Assembly: GCF_000498495.1 (NCBI RefSeq)
Contig: NZ_AVCS01000021.1
Span: forward strand, 1-64,000
From: Flavobacterium enshiense DK69
GTDB taxonomy: Bacteria > Bacteroidota > Bacteroidia > Flavobacteriales > Flavobacteriaceae
Direction: 5' to 3'
Length of the DNA stretch: 64,000 nt
Below the pieces are notes generated by a model. The model searched no databases. It saw only the letters and a program-made list of their open reading frames with translations, and was not told where the DNA came from. Below are positions 62,189-64,000 of this stretch, piece after piece. Numbering within the stretch: position 1 is the stretch's first letter; each line of letters opens with the position of its first letter. The position numbers and the translations under genes are program-made.

Positions 62189-63187
62189 ATGAACCTGTCC
62201 TGGCAAATCGTCCGTCTCAATCTTAAAGAAACTTTTTCGATTTCATATGGTAATTACGCTTTCAGGGAAGCGCTTATTATCAAGTTGAGTGATTTAGGTA
62301 AAAGTGGTTATGGCGAATGCACGGGAATTGATTACTATCACATAAGTTTAGCGGATTTCGATAAAAAACTCCATCTGATAAAAGATAAAATCGAATCCCA
62401 GAAAATTAATCATCCGACAGATTTTTACAAATTCCTGTTAACCTTGGAATTGCCGAGTTTTTTGCGTTCTGCATTGGATTGCGCCTATTGGGATTTGTTC
62501 GGGAAACTGGAAATGAAGACTTTTTCAGAATTGAATTTGATAGAAATCGGCAATATTCCGGAATCCTCAATAACAATAAGCGTTGCGCCAATTGAAACCC
62601 AACTTGATAAAATAGCCAATTCATCCTGGAGCAAATTTAAAGTCAAATGCAACCGTTTTGACGAGAAGGAAATCGAAAAACTTTTGCAAACAGGAAAATC
62701 GGTGGCTTTAGACGCTAACGGGAGTTATACTTCGGCACAATGTCATTGGCTTGAAAATTTTGAAGCGTCAAACGGTTTTACTTATGTGGAACAACCTATG
62801 AAACCTGGAGCAGTTAATTTTGAGTTGCTGCATTACGATAAATATCCGAATTGGATGGCCGATGAAGATTGCCAGGAAAACATCGACTTAAAACTATTAC
62901 AACCTCACTACAGAAGCATCAACATAAAACTGGTTAAATGTGGCGGACTAACCCCAGCATTAGAATTAATAAAAAAAGCCAGAAATTTAAATTTCAAAAT
63001 CATGATTGGTTGTATGACCGAATCGACCATCGGCATTTCGGCAGGAGCAGCTTTAGCTTCTTTAGTGGATTTTGCCGATTTAGATGGAGCCAATTTAATT
63101 GCCAATGATATTGCAAAAGGAAGTCAGATAATTAACGGGACCATTCACCTTTCTGAAAAACCGGGCTTGGGAATCGAAATTACGTAA
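62189..63187 (+). CDS. Dipeptide epimerase (L-Ala-D/L-Glu epimerase type)
   Basis: This 332-residue enolase-superfamily protein has the capping domain followed by a TIM barrel. The KVK motif (about 151) gives one catalytic Lys, and the metal ligands fit Asp in ALDANG, Glu in YVEQPM and Asp in ADEDC. INIKLVKCGG gives the second catalytic Lys, and GCMTESTIG closes the barrel. This fits the epimerases of Ala-Glu from peptidoglycan murein peptides. It starts 72 bases after ffs and is not in an obvious peptide-use operon. Substrate certainty is moderate. Confidence 0.88.
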   Translation: MNLSWQIVRLNLKETFSISYGNYAFREALIIKLSDLGKSGYGECTGIDYYHISLADFDKKLHLIKDKIESQKINHPTDFYKFLLTLELPSFLRSALDCAYWDLFGKLEMKTFSELNLIEIGNIPESSITISVAPIETQLDKIANSSWSKFKVKCNRFDEKEIEKLLQTGKSVALDANGSYTSAQCHWLENFEASNGFTYVEQPMKPGAVNFELLHYDKYPNWMADEDCQENIDLKLLQPHYRSINIKLVKCGGLTPALELIKKARNLNFKIMIGCMTESTIGISAGAALASLVDFADLDGANLIANDIAKGSQIINGTIHLSEKPGLGIEIT

Positions 63188-63320
63188 ACATGGAAATGTG
63201 TAACCTGCATTTTTTTTAACGTAATATCTTCCTTACTTTCGTAGAGGTTATGCCCCATAATCTAAATCTATAAGTCAAATAATCTAAAATCAAATAATCG
63301 AGTAATCGAATAATCTAAAA

Positions 63321-64000
63321 ATGAGCAAAGTAGTTTTGATTACAGGAGGTTCCTCAGGTATCGGGAAATCTGTTGGCGAATATTTACACCAAAAGGGATT
63401 CATTGTATATGGAACGAGCAGAAATCCGGAACGTGTTGAACATTCTGTTTTTCCATTGGTTGCTTTGGATGTGAGAAATTCAGAAAGTATCAAAAAAGCC
63501 GTTGACGAAGTAATTACTAAATCCGGACGACTGGATGTTGTAATCAATAATGCCGGAGTTGGAATCACAGGACCACTTGAAGAAATTCCTTCGGAAGAAA
63601 TAAAAAACAATTTTGAAACCAATTTATTCGGGCCCATTGAAGTGATGAAAGCTGTTTTGCCTCAAATGCGTCATCAGAAATCGGGTTTGATTATTAACGT
63701 AACTTCTATTGCAGGTTATATGGGATTACCGTATCGAAGCGTGTATTCGGCATCAAAAGGAGCGTTGGAATTAATTACCGAAGCCCTGCGAATGGAAACT
63801 AAATCGTTTGGGATTCAGATTACGAATGTCGCTCCGGGTGATTTTGCGACGAATATTGCAGCTGGACGTTATCATGCGCCTTTAGTAAAGGGGTCGGCTT
63901 ATGAAATCCCTTACAGTAACACTTTAAAAACAATGGATGATCATGTAGACAGTGGGAGTAATCCGGACGAAATGGCATTGGCTATATATGCCGTTATTCA
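63321..64000 (+). CDS. SDR-family oxidoreductase, 5' part (runs off the window)
   Basis: From the ATG at 63321 the frame is open to the window end (226 codons). It has the Rossmann motif TGGSSGIGK, NNAGVG, the catalytic Ser in INVTSIAGY, YSASK (Tyr and Lys pair) and APGDFATNI. These are the classical short-chain dehydrogenase signatures; NADP use is not certain. The substrate is unknown. Its C-terminus is not in the window. The region 63188-63320 has short AATAATC-like repeats just before the gene. Confidence 0.9.
   Translation, partial: MSKVVLITGGSSGIGKSVGEYLHQKGFIVYGTSRNPERVEHSVFPLVALDVRNSESIKKAVDEVITKSGRLDVVINNAGVGITGPLEEIPSEEIKNNFETNLFGPIEVMKAVLPQMRHQKSGLIINVTSIAGYMGLPYRSVYSASKGALELITEALRMETKSFGIQITNVAPGDFATNIAAGRYHAPLVKGSAYEIPYSNTLKTMDDHVDSGSNPDEMALAIYAVI

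Overview
The window reads as chromosome of a member of the Flavobacteriaceae, most likely Flavobacterium or a close relative. The evidence is low-GC DNA, Bacteroidetes-type promoters (TTG or TTTG, about 19 bases, then TAnnTTTG), few Shine-Dalgarno sites, type IX secretion (T9SS) sorting tails, a PorQ gene beside cmk, and many small lipoproteins. All assignments come from reading the sequence; no database search was run.

Layout. The window opens in the 3' end of a 5S rRNA gene (1-48). Next is a minus-strand operon of an alpha/beta hydrolase, two MsrB methionine sulfoxide reductases (one lipoprotein, one cytoplasmic) and endonuclease III (340-2709). A plus-strand block follows: M48 lipoprotein protease, UMF1-type transporter, small lipoprotein, Lon, PorQ, cytidylate kinase, nucleoside permease and ribosomal protein S1 (2906-13828).

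The centre (14037-28246) is a tandem cluster of five paralogous secreted leucine-rich-repeat proteins. Each has a signal peptide, an EF-hand-like acidic motif, LRRs, a conserved middle and DUF11-like region, and a T9SS tail. Three copies share a promoter region and four share the same terminator cassette. A 21-bp minisatellite, bracketed by two copies of that terminator, closes the cluster.

From 28634 to 41691 lie PheT, an AsmA-like protein, a DUF2975/XRE regulatory pair, and a minus-strand run of a diphthine-ammonia-ligase-like ATPase, RecG, a bestrophin channel, a proline-iminopeptidase-like lipoprotein, a NAD(P)-binding protein and a DUF4256 protein. From 41743 to 56183 come an M1 aminopeptidase, lipoproteins, two tandem carboxypeptidase-regulatory-like proteins, a UvrD/PcrA helicase, a DoxX-like membrane protein, a YciO/Sua5 protein, a DUF1254/DUF1214 lipoprotein and an O-methyltransferase. 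Two decayed gene fragments lie here: an M1 peptidase tail and a DUF1254 gene with internal stops. The last part holds an OmpA-like lipoprotein, an operon of an HSDR_N-like protein, a membrane protein and a GT2 glycosyltransferase, then holA, a glutamine cyclotransferase, the SRP RNA gene ffs, a dipeptide epimerase and a truncated SDR gene.

The most unusual parts are the LRR/T9SS cluster with its repeats and shared regulation, the minisatellite, and the two gene remnants. No CRISPR array, insertion sequence, prophage or tRNA gene was seen.
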